NCBI GenBank assembly: GCA_001797675.1
Contig: MGQB01000031.1
Span: forward strand, 98,580 to 162,579
DNA: 64,000 nucleotides
Direction of reading: 5' to 3'
Origin: Deltaproteobacteria bacterium RBG_13_43_22
GTDB lineage: Bacteria; Desulfobacterota; RBG-13-43-22
Position 1 is the first letter of the stretch; each line of letters starts with the position of its first letter. This document shows, piece after piece, positions 1 through 8,578 of the stretch. The notes under the pieces are model-generated. The model was not told where the DNA came from. It did no database searches and saw only the letters and a list, made by a program, of their open reading frames with translations. The position numbers were made by a program, and so were the translations under genes.

Positions 1-1
1 G

Positions 2-712
2 AATACCGTCCTGGTGGTAGATTTTGATCCCCATGCCAATGCCACATCGGGCCTGGGGATTGACGGCACCTCTCTTAAATATTCCATTTACGACGCTGTC
101 CTGAGCCAATGCAACGGCTATCAAAGAGTCTCCCTTACCCAGGTGATCCTTGACACGGGGATAGAAAATCTTCACCTGGCCCCTTCAGAGCCGGACTTCA
201 TTGCCGCCGAGGTGATTATACAGGACGAAAACGATAAGACCGCTATTCTTAACAAAACGATAGAGGTTATGCGTTCCAGTTATGATTATATCCTTATTGA
301 CCTTCCGCCCACGTCGGGACTCCTTACTATTAACGGGCTCTGCGCCTGCGACCATGCCGTCATTGTTCTTGACCCGTGCATCTACTCGCTTGAAGCCTTC
401 GACGGTCTGAGAACTTTGTTCAATGTTATTCTGGAAATGACCGGGCATCCTATAGACCGGATTACCGTAGTCCTCAACAAATATGTAAAGCAAGACGATG
501 TGTTTAAGATCCTCTTGGGGAGGCATACCCCATCCGAGGAGATTGAAGCAGCGCTGAGGAAAACCTGTAAAGACGTTTTTACCATTCCTGAATCGGCGAA
601 GATTTATGAGTCTCAGAAGGCCGGCCTCCCGATATCGCATTATGCACCATCGGATAGGGCCGGCAGGGCTTATGAGGTATTGACCCGGCATATTAAAAAT
701 CACTCCTCATGA
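2..712 (+). CDS. ParA/MinD-family partition ATPase, 5' end cut by window
   Basis: The open frame runs in from base 2, so the gene begins before the window and the P-loop is missing. The visible part starts at the ParA segment VDFDPHANATSGLG that follows the deviant Walker A. It then has the Walker B region YDYILIDLPPTSG and the C-terminal VLNKY, as in Soj/ParA proteins. Family members are ATP-driven, form dimers on nucleoid DNA and position cargo. ParA relatives next to chemotaxis genes (ParC and PpfA types) space chemoreceptor clusters. Here the next gene encodes a receptor with no membrane segment, so positioning of a cytoplasmic signalling array is the best inference. No ParB is visible. 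The internal GTG at 14 is not a credible start because conserved sequence lies upstream. Confidence 0.88.
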   Translation, partial: NTVLVVDFDPHANATSGLGIDGTSLKYSIYDAVLSQCNGYQRVSLTQVILDTGIENLHLAPSEPDFIAAEVIIQDENDKTAILNKTIEVMRSSYDYILIDLPPTSGLLTINGLCACDHAVIVLDPCIYSLEAFDGLRTLFNVILEMTGHPIDRITVVLNKYVKQDDVFKILLGRHTPSEEIEAALRKTCKDVFTIPESAKIYESQKAGLPISHYAPSDRAGRAYEVLTRHIKNHSS

Positions 713-720
713 AGTGTTGG

Positions 721-845
721 GATGCTGGATACTTAAATTGAGGGATTAAGGAATTGCGAATTGAGGAATTGATTGTACTTAATTCCCCTATTTTTTAATT
801 CCTAAATCCCTAAATTTCAGAATCCCGTATCGAATATCCAGCATC
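721..845. repeat. intergenic inverted array, GAATTGAGG family
   Basis: This fills most of the ParA-receptor gap. The outer arms GATGCTGGATA (721-731) and TATCCAGCATC (835-845) are perfect complements. Inside, degenerate copies of GAATTGAGG are followed by complementary CCTAAATTC-type copies. The whole unit could fold into one long hairpin in RNA or single-stranded DNA. The same architecture recurs across the window. Confidence 0.85.
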
Positions 846-940
846 ACTCCGTTGGAGCGATTGGACCCGAGATAATAAAAAGTCAGCCATAAATCTTTAG
901 ATTGCAAAGTGCAAGCACCTAAAAAAGGAGGGCATGAAAA

Positions 941-3900
941 ATGGATGAGGTTAAGAAGGTCAGGAAATCAGGCAGTTCGGTCTTTTTCAACAAAGAAGGC
1001 GATGAACCTTCCCAGGATACAACCGGTTTAGTGCCCCCTATGACCGGTGTGAATTCTGATTCAGGCATCAACCAAAAGCTGAAGGCGCTCCTTGCCGCAA
1101 TGAAAGAGATGAAAAAGGGCAATTTCACCCTTCGGCTCGATGTCGAATCAGACGGAATCATGGAAGAAATCGGCAATACCTTCAATGATATTGTAGAAAT
1201 GAATGAGAACATGACCGCTGAATTCATTCGGGTGAGTAAAATTATCGGAGAGGAAGGCAATGTTACGGAACGGGCAACGGTTGGAACAGCCACGGGCTCC
1301 TGGAAAACGGGGATTGAGGCGATCAACAGCCTGATCAACAACCTTGCTCAGCCGTCTGCGGAGATTGCCCGTGTTATTGCGGCTGTTGCCGAGGGCAACC
1401 TTTCCAAAAAGATGTCCATTGAACTTGAAGGGAGGGCCCTGAAGGGTGAATTCTTAAGAATCGGCAACAGGGTCAATACCATGGTTGATCAGCTGAGCAC
1501 CTTCGCCTCCGAGGTGACCCGGGTGTCCAGGGAGGTCGGCATAGAAGGCAAACTCGGCGGCCAGGCACAAGTCCCCGGGGTAGGCGGCACCTGGAAAGAG
1601 CTGACGGATAATGTGAACATGATGGCATCCAACCTTACCGATCAAGTGAGGAATATCGCTGTGGTGACCACCTCGGTGGCCAACGGTGATCTGTCTCAGA
1701 AGGTGACGGTTGATGTCAAAGGCGAGATACTTGAATTAAAAAATACCGTAAACAAGATGGTGGATAATCTAAACATCTTTGCCGGCGAGGTGACCCGTGT
1801 GGCCAGGGAGGTCGGCACAGACGGAAAACTCGGCGGCCAGGCCGTGGTTCCCGGAGTAGGCGGCACCTGGAAGGATTTAACGGACAATGTCAATGCCATG
1901 GCGGCCAGCCTTACCTCACAGGTGAGAGATATCGCCAAGGTGACCACTGCGGTGGCCAACGGGGACCTCTCTCAAAAGGTGACCGTTGATGTCAAAGGCG
2001 AAATGCTTGAATTAAAGAATACGGCCAACAAGATGGTCGATAATCTCAGTACCTTTGCCGGCGAGGTAACCCGGGTGGCCAAGGAGGTCGGCACCGAAGG
2101 GAAGCTCGGCGGTCAGGCCGAGGTCCCCGGTGTAGCCGGTACCTGGAAAGATTTAACGGACAATGTCAATGCCATGGCGGCCAGCCTTACCTCGCAGGTG
2201 CGGGATATCGCCAAGGTGACCACCTCGGTTGCCACAGGGGACTTGACCCAGAAGATCACCGTTGAGGCCAAGGGTGAAATCCTTCAGTTGAAGGATACCA
2301 TCAATAAGATGGTAGATCAGTTGAGCAGTTTTGCCTCGGAGGTGACCCGGGTGGCCAAGGAGGTCGGGACCGAAGGAAAGCTGGGCGGCCAGGCGGAGGT
2401 AAGAGGGGTCGGCGGTACCTGGAAGGACTTAACGGAAAATGTCAACATGATGGCGGCCAACCTCACCAACCAGGTTCGCAATATTGCCGTGGTTACCACC
2501 GCCGTTGCCAACGGCGACCTTGACCAGCAGATCACCGTTGAGGCCAAGGGGGAGATACTGCAGTTGAAAGAAACCATCAACAAGATGGTTGACCAGTTGA
2601 GAACCTTTGCCGGCGAGGTGATTCGTGTGGCCAGGGAGGTCGGCATTGAGGGAAAGCTGGGCGGCCAGGCTGAGGTGAAGGGGGTCGGCGGTGCCTGGAA
2701 GGATTTAACGGAAAATGTCAACATGATGGCAGCCAACCTCACCAACCAGGTCCGTAATATTGCCGTGGTCACCACCGCGGTAGCCAACGGGGAACTCACC
2801 CAAAAGATCACCGTTGAAGCCCAGGGTGAGATCCTTCAGTTGAAAGAAACCATCAACAAGATGGTTGATCAGTTAAGCAGCTTTGCTTCCGAGGTGACCC
2901 GGGTATCCAGGGAGGTCGGGAGCGAAGGGAAACTGGGCGGACAGGCCGAGGTGAAAGAGGTCGGCGGAACCTGGAAAGAACTGACTGACAACGTGAACAT
3001 GATGGCGGCAAACCTGACCAGTCAGGTCCGAAATATCGCGGTGGTCACCACGGCCGTGGCCAACGGGGAACTTTCCCAGAAAGTCACCGTTGATGTCAAA
3101 GGCGAGATACTGGAGTTGAAGAATACCGTGAACAAGATGGTCGATAACCTGAACATCTTCGCCGGCGAGGTGACCCGGGTGGCCAAGGAGGTCGGGACCG
3201 AAGGCAAACTCGGCGGACAGGCCGAGGTCCCCGGTGTAGGAGGCACCTGGAAAGAACTGACTGACAACGTGAATGCCATGGCGGCCAGCCTTACTTCCCA
3301 GGTGAGGGATATTGCCAAAGTGACCACAGCCGTGGCCAACGGAGAGCTTTCCCAGAAGATCACTGTTGAAGCCAAGGGTGAAATCCTTGAATTGAAGGAT
3401 ACGATCAATAAGATGGTGGACCAGTTGAGCACTTTTGCTTCGGAAGTGACCCGGGTTTCCAAAGAGGTCGGGACCGAAGGCAAACTGGGCGGTCAGGCCG
3501 AGGTCAAGGGGGTAGGGGGCACCTGGAAGGAGCTTACTGAAAATGTGAACATGATGGCGGAAAACCTGACCAGTCAGGTCCGAAATATCGCGGTGGTGAC
3601 CACGGCCGTGGCCAACGGGGAGCTTTCCCAGAAGATCACCGTTGAAGCCAAGGGTGAAATTCTTGAATTGAAGGACACCATAAACAAGATGGTGGACCAG
3701 TTGAGCACTTTCGCTTCCGAGGTGACCCGGGTATCCCGGGAAGTCGGGACCGAAGGCAAACTGGGAGGCCAGGCCGAGGTCAAGGGGGTAGGGGGCACCT
3801 GGAAGGATTTAACGGACAACGTCAATGCCATGGCCGCCAGCCTTACCTCGCAGGTGCGGGATATCGCCAAGGTGACCACGGCCGTGGCTAACGGGGACCT

Positions 3901-6217
3901 CTCCCAGCAGATCACCGTGGAGGCCAGAGGGGAGATTCTCCAGTTGAAGGATACCATCAATAAGATGGTGGACCAGTTGAGCAGCTTTGCCTCCGAAGTA
4001 ACCCGGGTATCCCGGGAGGTCGGCACCGAAGGCAAACTGGGCGGCCAGGCCGAGGTGAGGGGGGTAGGCGGTACCTGGAAAGAACTGACCGACAACGTGA
4101 ACATGATGGCGGCCAACCTTACCAGTCAGGTCCGAAATATCGCGGTAGTGACCACGGCCGTGGCCAACGGGGAACTTTCCCAGAAAGTCACCGTTGATGT
4201 CAAGGGTGAGATACTGGAATTAAAGAATACCGTGAACAATATGGTCGATAATCTGAACATCTTCGCCGGCGAGGTAACCCGGGTGGCCAAGGAGGTCGGG
4301 ACCGAAGGAAAGTTAGGCGGCCAGGCAGACGTCAAAGGGGTAGGCGGGACCTGGAAGGATTTAACGGATAACGTCAATGCCATGGCCGCCAGCCTTACCT
4401 CGCAGGTGCGGGATATCGCCAAGGTGACCACGGCCGTGGCCAACGGGGAACTTTCCCAGAAGATCACCGTTGAAGCCAAAGGCGAAATTCTTGAATTGAA
4501 GGACACGATAAACAAGATGGTGGACCAATTGAGCACTTTTGCTTCGGAAGTGACCCGGGTTTCCAAAGAGGTCGGCATAGAAGGGAAACTCGGCGGACAG
4601 GCCCAGGTAAGAGGGGTGGGCGGTACCTGGAAAGAACTGACCGACAACGTCAACATGATGGCGGCCAACCTTACCAATCAGGTCCGAAATATCGCGGTGG
4701 TGACCACGGCCGTGGCCAACGGGGAGCTTTCCCAGAAGATCACCGTTGAAGCGCAAGGGGAAATACTCCAGTTAAAAGATACCATAAACAGGATGGTGGA
4801 TAACCTCAACATCTTTGCCGGCGAAGTGACCCGGGTGGCCAGGGAGGTCGGGACCGAAGGGAAACTCGGCGGACAGGCCCAGGTCCCCGGGGTTGCCGGC
4901 ACCTGGAAAGAGCTGACCGACAACGTCAATGCCATGGCGGCCAGCCTTACCTCGCAGGTGCGGGATATATCGAAGGTCACCATAGCCATTGCCAACGGGG
5001 ACCTTTCCAAAAAGATCACCGTTGAAGCCCGCGGCGAAATCCTTGAATTAAAGAACACCATCAACGGCATGGTTGACAATTTGAACAATATCATCGGGGA
5101 TATCAATGCCGTTATGTCCATGGTAGGCGAGGGGGTGCTTTCGCGGATGATCGAGGTTGACTCCTCAGGCGAATTTGCTTCCATGGTTGACGGCATTAAC
5201 AGCACCATTGAAAGCCTGAAAGGCATCGTTTCGGAACTCCGGGAAGCCGGAATAAACATAGGGTCTGTTTCCCAGAAGACCCTAAGCGCAGGGCAGGAAA
5301 TGAATGCCCTGTTATCCCAGCTTTCCAGTTCTATCGAACAGATAGCCGATGGCGCCAAGGCTCAGGCTCAACAGATTGTCGAGGCCTCAAGGGAAAGCGA
5401 GGGGGTTGGAAAGACCGCTTCCAATACGCTGACCCAGGCGGAGAGCATGAACCAGTACACGGAAGTAGCCAACAAGGCTACGGGTGAAGGCAGTAAGGCC
5501 ATGGAAGAGACTATTAAAAACACAGACCTGATGCTGGAAGGCTCGAATGAGTCGGTCGGCAGAATTGAGTCTCTTAGCAAAAGCAGGGAACAAATACAGG
5601 AAATTGTCGATGTGATCCGGGATATTGCCACCCAAACCAATATCCTGGCTATTAATGCCGCTATCGAGGCGGTTCGGGCGGGCAAGCAGGGAAAAGGTTT
5701 TGCTGTGGTTGCCGAAGAGGTAAAAACCCTGTCTGCTGACAGTAAAGTTCAGGCAAAAAAGATATCCACCCTGGTTCAGTCTGTACTTAGAGAAACACAG
5801 GATACGGCCTTAACGATCAAGACCATGGCCGGAAATGTCGGTCTGGTGAAGGGTTCTATCGAATCAACCTCCCGGGCCTTTAAAGATACCAACCTCTCGA
5901 TCGAAGTGACCTCCGGAACGGCCAAAGAAATCTCGGTGGCAGCCGCCGATCAGAAGAGGAGCATCGATGCGGTTTCCCAGAGCCTTGACAAGATAAGCGG
6001 TATTGCTGCCGATACCTCCACCTCCGCTACACAGTCGGCTGAAGGCTCAAAAAGACTGCTGGGAAAAATGCAGGAACTGACCGCTATTGCCACCAACCTG
6101 GCCGATATGTCGGACAAGTTTCAGAAGACCGTGGAACGGTTTACCGTTGAGGAAGAAGGAGATCTGAAAAAAACTCAACCGGGGATGAAAAGGCATACGG
6201 CAGGTGAAAGATCGTAG
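941..6217 (+). CDS. Soluble poly-HAMP methyl-accepting chemotaxis protein
   Basis: This 1758-residue receptor has no signal peptide and no membrane segment, so it should be cytoplasmic. A short polar N-terminus (about 1-45) leads into two divergent HAMP-like units. Thirteen tandem 92-residue HAMP units follow (about 189-1384), each with [23 protein letters not shown] and KGEIL.LK.T.N signatures. A further divergent HAMP sits near residue 1400. The MCP signalling hairpin tip [17 protein letters not shown] lies near 1559-1580, followed by [11 protein letters not shown]. Tandem HAMPs of this type are known from fungal group III kinases and bacterial poly-HAMP receptors, where successive HAMPs alternate conformation. 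Here they feed an MCP tip that should bind CheA and CheW encoded just downstream. No C-terminal CheR-tether pentapeptide is present. An AGGAGG-type site lies 8 nt before the ATG. The ligand is unknown. Confidence 0.93.
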   Translation: MDEVKKVRKSGSSVFFNKEGDEPSQDTTGLVPPMTGVNSDSGINQKLKALLAAMKEMKKGNFTLRLDVESDGIMEEIGNTFNDIVEMNENMTAEFIRVSKIIGEEGNVTERATVGTATGSWKTGIEAINSLINNLAQPSAEIARVIAAVAEGNLSKKMSIELEGRALKGEFLRIGNRVNTMVDQLSTFASEVTRVSREVGIEGKLGGQAQVPGVGGTWKELTDNVNMMASNLTDQVRNIAVVTTSVANGDLSQKVTVDVKGEILELKNTVNKMVDNLNIFAGEVTRVAREVGTDGKLGGQAVVPGVGGTWKDLTDNVNAMAASLTSQVRDIAKVTTAVANGDLSQKVTVDVKGEMLELKNTANKMVDNLSTFAGEVTRVAKEVGTEGKLGGQAEVPGVAGTWKDLTDNVNAMAASLTSQVRDIAKVTTSVATGDLTQKITVEAKGEILQLKDTINKMVDQLSSFASEVTRVAKEVGTEGKLGGQAEVRGVGGTWKDLTENVNMMAANLTNQVRNIAVVTTAVANGDLDQQITVEAKGEILQLKETINKMVDQLRTFAGEVIRVAREVGIEGKLGGQAEVKGVGGAWKDLTENVNMMAANLTNQVRNIAVVTTAVANGELTQKITVEAQGEILQLKETINKMVDQLSSFASEVTRVSREVGSEGKLGGQAEVKEVGGTWKELTDNVNMMAANLTSQVRNIAVVTTAVANGELSQKVTVDVKGEILELKNTVNKMVDNLNIFAGEVTRVAKEVGTEGKLGGQAEVPGVGGTWKELTDNVNAMAASLTSQVRDIAKVTTAVANGELSQKITVEAKGEILELKDTINKMVDQLSTFASEVTRVSKEVGTEGKLGGQAEVKGVGGTWKELTENVNMMAENLTSQVRNIAVVTTAVANGELSQKITVEAKGEILELKDTINKMVDQLSTFASEVTRVSREVGTEGKLGGQAEVKGVGGTWKDLTDNVNAMAASLTSQVRDIAKVTTAVANGDLSQQITVEARGEILQLKDTINKMVDQLSSFASEVTRVSREVGTEGKLGGQAEVRGVGGTWKELTDNVNMMAANLTSQVRNIAVVTTAVANGELSQKVTVDVKGEILELKNTVNNMVDNLNIFAGEVTRVAKEVGTEGKLGGQADVKGVGGTWKDLTDNVNAMAASLTSQVRDIAKVTTAVANGELSQKITVEAKGEILELKDTINKMVDQLSTFASEVTRVSKEVGIEGKLGGQAQVRGVGGTWKELTDNVNMMAANLTNQVRNIAVVTTAVANGELSQKITVEAQGEILQLKDTINRMVDNLNIFAGEVTRVAREVGTEGKLGGQAQVPGVAGTWKELTDNVNAMAASLTSQVRDISKVTIAIANGDLSKKITVEARGEILELKNTINGMVDNLNNIIGDINAVMSMVGEGVLSRMIEVDSSGEFASMVDGINSTIESLKGIVSELREAGINIGSVSQKTLSAGQEMNALLSQLSSSIEQIADGAKAQAQQIVEASRESEGVGKTASNTLTQAESMNQYTEVANKATGEGSKAMEETIKNTDLMLEGSNESVGRIESLSKSREQIQEIVDVIRDIATQTNILAINAAIEAVRAGKQGKGFAVVAEEVKTLSADSKVQAKKISTLVQSVLRETQDTALTIKTMAGNVGLVKGSIESTSRAFKDTNLSIEVTSGTAKEISVAAADQKRSIDAVSQSLDKISGIAADTSTSATQSAEGSKRLLGKMQELTAIATNLADMSDKFQKTVERFTVEEEGDLKKTQPGMKRHTAGERS
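1505..5092 (+). repeat. 13 in-frame tandem 276-bp HAMP-coding repeats
   Basis: Units recur every 276 bp exactly: the GCCTCC/GCCGGC GAGGTGAC start of unit 1 at 1505 and of unit 13 at 4817 are 12 periods apart. Two interchangeable half-module types are mixed. One has [15 protein letters not shown] and the other [17 protein letters not shown]. From unit 7 onward they alternate strictly. High nucleotide identity between units suggests recent duplication or ongoing gene conversion. Copy number could be miscounted in an assembly. Confidence 0.95.
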
Positions 6218-6236
6218 CAGAAAGCGAGAGCATAAG

Positions 6237-6345
6237 ACGGTTACGGGTTGCGGGTTGATTCCATTTCGGATTGCGGAATAAAAAGAATAAAAATATGCGG
6301 GTTGGTTTTTAACCCGTAACCCGCAACCCGAATCAGCCTAACGAA
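6237..6345. repeat. intergenic inverted array, CGGGTTGCGGGTTAC family
   Basis: Forward copies of GGTTACGGGTTGCGGGTTG near 6240 are matched by the complement AACCCGTAACCCGCAACCCG near 6309-6328. An ATTTCGGATTGCGGAAT motif lies between the arms. The unit fills the receptor-cheW gap and could form a stable hairpin. Confidence 0.85.
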
Positions 6346-6363
6346 CAAGAAAGGGGGTAAATT

Positions 6364-6903
6364 ATGCCCGGTCAGATATTGAGAGATGAGATGGAAGCCG
6401 AAGAGGTCGAACAGGACCAGTATATTGTTTTTAAAATACAAAACCAGGAATTTGGTATTCAGGCCATGTGGGTTCAGGAAATCTCAAGACCATTGGAAAT
6501 AACGCTGGTTCCCAGTTCACTTCCCTATATTGAAGGGGTAACCAATCTTCGCGGCAAGTTGGCTACTATTATCAATTTTCGCAAGAAATTTGCCTTTGAT
6601 GAAAAAGAACAAGACGAAGACACCCGCTTTGTCATTATAGAACACCTCGGGTTTCCTAAAGGCATCATTGTGGATTCGGTTGAAGAGGTTATAAAGATAG
6701 GGGATGATTTAGTGCAGGAACTGCCCGAATCAACCAGCGCCATGACTCAAGGGGAATATATAAAAGGCATAGGCATGCTGGACAAAAGAATGATTATCAT
6801 GCTGAACGTGGAGAAGGTTCTCGAAAAAATAGAGGCGATCGAACCCGAAGCGTTAAAGCAGGTCATAGACGAGGTTAAAAAAATAGAGCCGACTAAAGAG
6901 TAA
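6364..6903 (+). CDS. cheW: CheW chemotaxis adaptor
   Basis: This 179-residue CheW couples the CheA kinase to the receptor tip. After about 20 acidic N-terminal residues it shows the CheW beta-fold signature: YIVFKIQNQEFGIQ, then VPSSLPYIEGVTNLRGK (the receptor- and CheA-contact region), IIVDSVEEV, and the closing IKGIGML...IIMLNVEKVL. Length fits the family, with a helical charged tail of about 20 residues. A GGGGG-type ribosome site lies just before the ATG. It sits between the receptor and cheY, 15 nt from the latter, so the two should be co-translated. Confidence 0.96.
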   Translation: MPGQILRDEMEAEEVEQDQYIVFKIQNQEFGIQAMWVQEISRPLEITLVPSSLPYIEGVTNLRGKLATIINFRKKFAFDEKEQDEDTRFVIIEHLGFPKGIIVDSVEEVIKIGDDLVQELPESTSAMTQGEYIKGIGMLDKRMIIMLNVEKVLEKIEAIEPEALKQVIDEVKKIEPTKE

Positions 6904-6918
6904 TCAGGAGGATAAGAA

Positions 6919-7281
6919 ATGGCAAAGATTATGATTGTGGATGATGCATCTTTTATGAGGAGTTCCTTGAAGTATATTATTGAAAAGCATGGGCATACGG
7001 TGGTCGGGGCTGCGGCCGACGGGAAGGAGGCCATCGCTCTCTATCCGGAACTGACCCCCGATCTGGTCACCCTTGATATTCTCATGAAGGGAATGGATGG
7101 CCTGACCACATTAAAAGCACTGATAAAACAGGACCCTCAGGCCAAAGTCCTCATGGTCACTGCGATTGGACAGGAATCAAAACAGGAAGAGGCCAGGAAA
7201 TTAGGGGCATCCGGTTATATAAGAAAACCATTTAAACCGGAAGATGTAACTGAAGAGATTGATAGGGTGCTGGGAACTTAA
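6919..7281 (+). CDS. cheY: CheY-type single-domain response regulator
   Basis: This is a 120-residue stand-alone receiver. The acidic pair is in IVDDASF (D8, D9), the phospho-acceptor is D53 in TLDILMKGMDG, the switch Thr is T81, and the conserved Lys is K103 in IRKPF. All catalytic positions are present, so it should be phosphorylated by CheA and carry the output signal. The TLDILMKGMDG stretch is typical of CheY proteins outside the enterobacteria. AGGAGG precedes the ATG at ideal spacing. The neighbours cheW and cheB support assignment to this pathway. The receiver at 22208 is a paralogue with a broken active site. Confidence 0.95.
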   Translation: MAKIMIVDDASFMRSSLKYIIEKHGHTVVGAAADGKEAIALYPELTPDLVTLDILMKGMDGLTTLKALIKQDPQAKVLMVTAIGQESKQEEARKLGASGYIRKPFKPEDVTEEIDRVLGT

Positions 7282-7282
7282 A

Positions 7283-7397
7283 TTTAGGGATTTAGGAATT
7301 AAAATATAATTTAGGAATTGAGGGATTGAGGAATTAAGTACCCTCAATTCCTCAATCCCTCAATTCCTAAATTCCAGAATCCAGTTTCCCGTATCGG
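7283..7397. repeat. intergenic inverted array, GAATTGAGG family
   Basis: Forward TTTAGGAATTGAGGGATTGAG copies are followed, after a short AAGTAC spacer, by complementary CTCAATTCCTCAATCCC copies. The unit ends in a CAGAATCCAGTTTCCCGTATCGGCA-type tail shared with several other arrays. It occupies nearly all of the cheY-cheB gap. Confidence 0.88.
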
Positions 7398-7416
7398 CAT
7401 TTTTAACGAGGTCTAA

Positions 7417-8436
7417 ATGATTAAAGTGTTGGTTGTTGATGATTCGAGCTTCATGAGAAAGTCTCTATCTTATATGCTGAAGACCGATCCGACCATAGAG
7501 GTCGTGGACACTGCCGATAACGGGGCCGAAGCCTTGCAGAAAGTAAAGGAGCTTCATCCCGACGTGGTGCTTTTGGATATTGCCATGCCCATGATGGACG
7601 GACTGACGGCCCTGACCCGCATTATGGCTGAATGTCCCACCCCGGTGTTGATATTGAGCGGAGTTGACAAAAAAGATGTCTCGGTTGTGCTTAAATCCCT
7701 CCGTCTGGGGGCGGTGGATTACATACACAAACCGGCCGGTTCCATTTCCTATGATATCGATGAAATAAGGGACGATATTATAACCAAAGTGCATTTGGCT
7801 TCAATAGCCAATGTCAGTATGATTGATCTCTGTCTTCCCGAAGAGTCGTATGTGACTGGAAAAACCCCAGGGGCGGCCCGAAAAAGGATTGTCCTTATCG
7901 GCGCCTCCACGGGGGGGCCGAAGGCGACCGCTACCGTCATTTCCGGTATTCCGCAAACGATTTCAGCCGGTATTGTCATTATTCAACATATGAGTAAAGA
8001 GTTCACTCCGTATTTTTCAGAACAGCTCAAGTTGGAATGCCCTCTAAATATTTCTGAGGCCGAAGACAACGACTTGATAGAACCCGGAAGGGTATTGGTT
8101 GCCCCCGGGGGGTTCCAAACGGGTATTGAAAAGGATGGTATGGTTAAAAGGATAAGACTGAGTAACGGGGCAGAAAAATTGCAATCGATCGATTACACCA
8201 TGAAATCGGCGGTAAGGGTGTATGGCGGGGACATTATCGGTGTTCTCCTAACCGGTATGGGGAGCGATGGAGCAAGAGGGTTAAAGGCCATCAAAGATGC
8301 CGGCGGAAGTACGATTGTGGAGGACGAATCCTCCTGTGTGGTATTCGGAATGCCGAAAGCGGCCATAGACCTTGGATGTGTGGACACCGTGGTGCCCTTA
8401 CCGGACATAGCGAAAACGATTATGAGGATGATGTGA
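7417..8436 (+). CDS. cheB: CheB chemoreceptor methylesterase/deamidase
   Basis: This 339-residue CheB has an N-terminal receiver (VVDDSSF; phospho-acceptor D54 in LLDIAMPMMDG; HKPAG with the conserved Lys) and a C-terminal methylesterase. The catalytic triad is visible: Ser near residue 164 in IGASTGGPKA, His in IIQHMSKEFTPYF, and Asp in LLTGMGSDGARG. It removes methyl groups from receptor glutamates to reset sensitivity, and is activated by CheA phosphorylation. With CheR at 23727 and CheD at 11337, the adaptation set is complete. The methylatable receptor in the cluster is the poly-HAMP protein. Confidence 0.97.
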   Translation: MIKVLVVDDSSFMRKSLSYMLKTDPTIEVVDTADNGAEALQKVKELHPDVVLLDIAMPMMDGLTALTRIMAECPTPVLILSGVDKKDVSVVLKSLRLGAVDYIHKPAGSISYDIDEIRDDIITKVHLASIANVSMIDLCLPEESYVTGKTPGAARKRIVLIGASTGGPKATATVISGIPQTISAGIVIIQHMSKEFTPYFSEQLKLECPLNISEAEDNDLIEPGRVLVAPGGFQTGIEKDGMVKRIRLSNGAEKLQSIDYTMKSAVRVYGGDIIGVLLTGMGSDGARGLKAIKDAGGSTIVEDESSCVVFGMPKAAIDLGCVDTVVPLPDIAKTIMRMM

Positions 8437-8439
8437 AGA

Positions 8440-8570
8440 AGCAATTGCGGATTTCGGATTTCCGATTTCGGAATTCAAAGTCAAAAACATTTCAATTGGG
8501 GATTTCGGAATTCGGAAAAATGCAATACGTAGTATTTCCGGGTTTTCATTCCGCAATCCGCAATCAACAA
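8440..8570. repeat. intergenic inverted array, GCGGATTTCGGA family
   Basis: ATTGCGGATTTCGGATTTCC at the left is matched by TTCCGCAATCCGCAAT at the right, with further GGGATTTCGGAATTCGG copies between. It occupies the cheB-cheA gap and ends immediately before the cheA ribosome site. Confidence 0.85.
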
Positions 8571-8578
8571 GAGGGATT

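Noticed and set aside
1696..5358. Long minus-strand open frames opposite the poly-HAMP gene
   Set aside because: They mirror the 276-bp repeat, have repetitive Ser/Thr/Pro/Leu-rich translations and no ribosome sites. They are shadows of the real gene.
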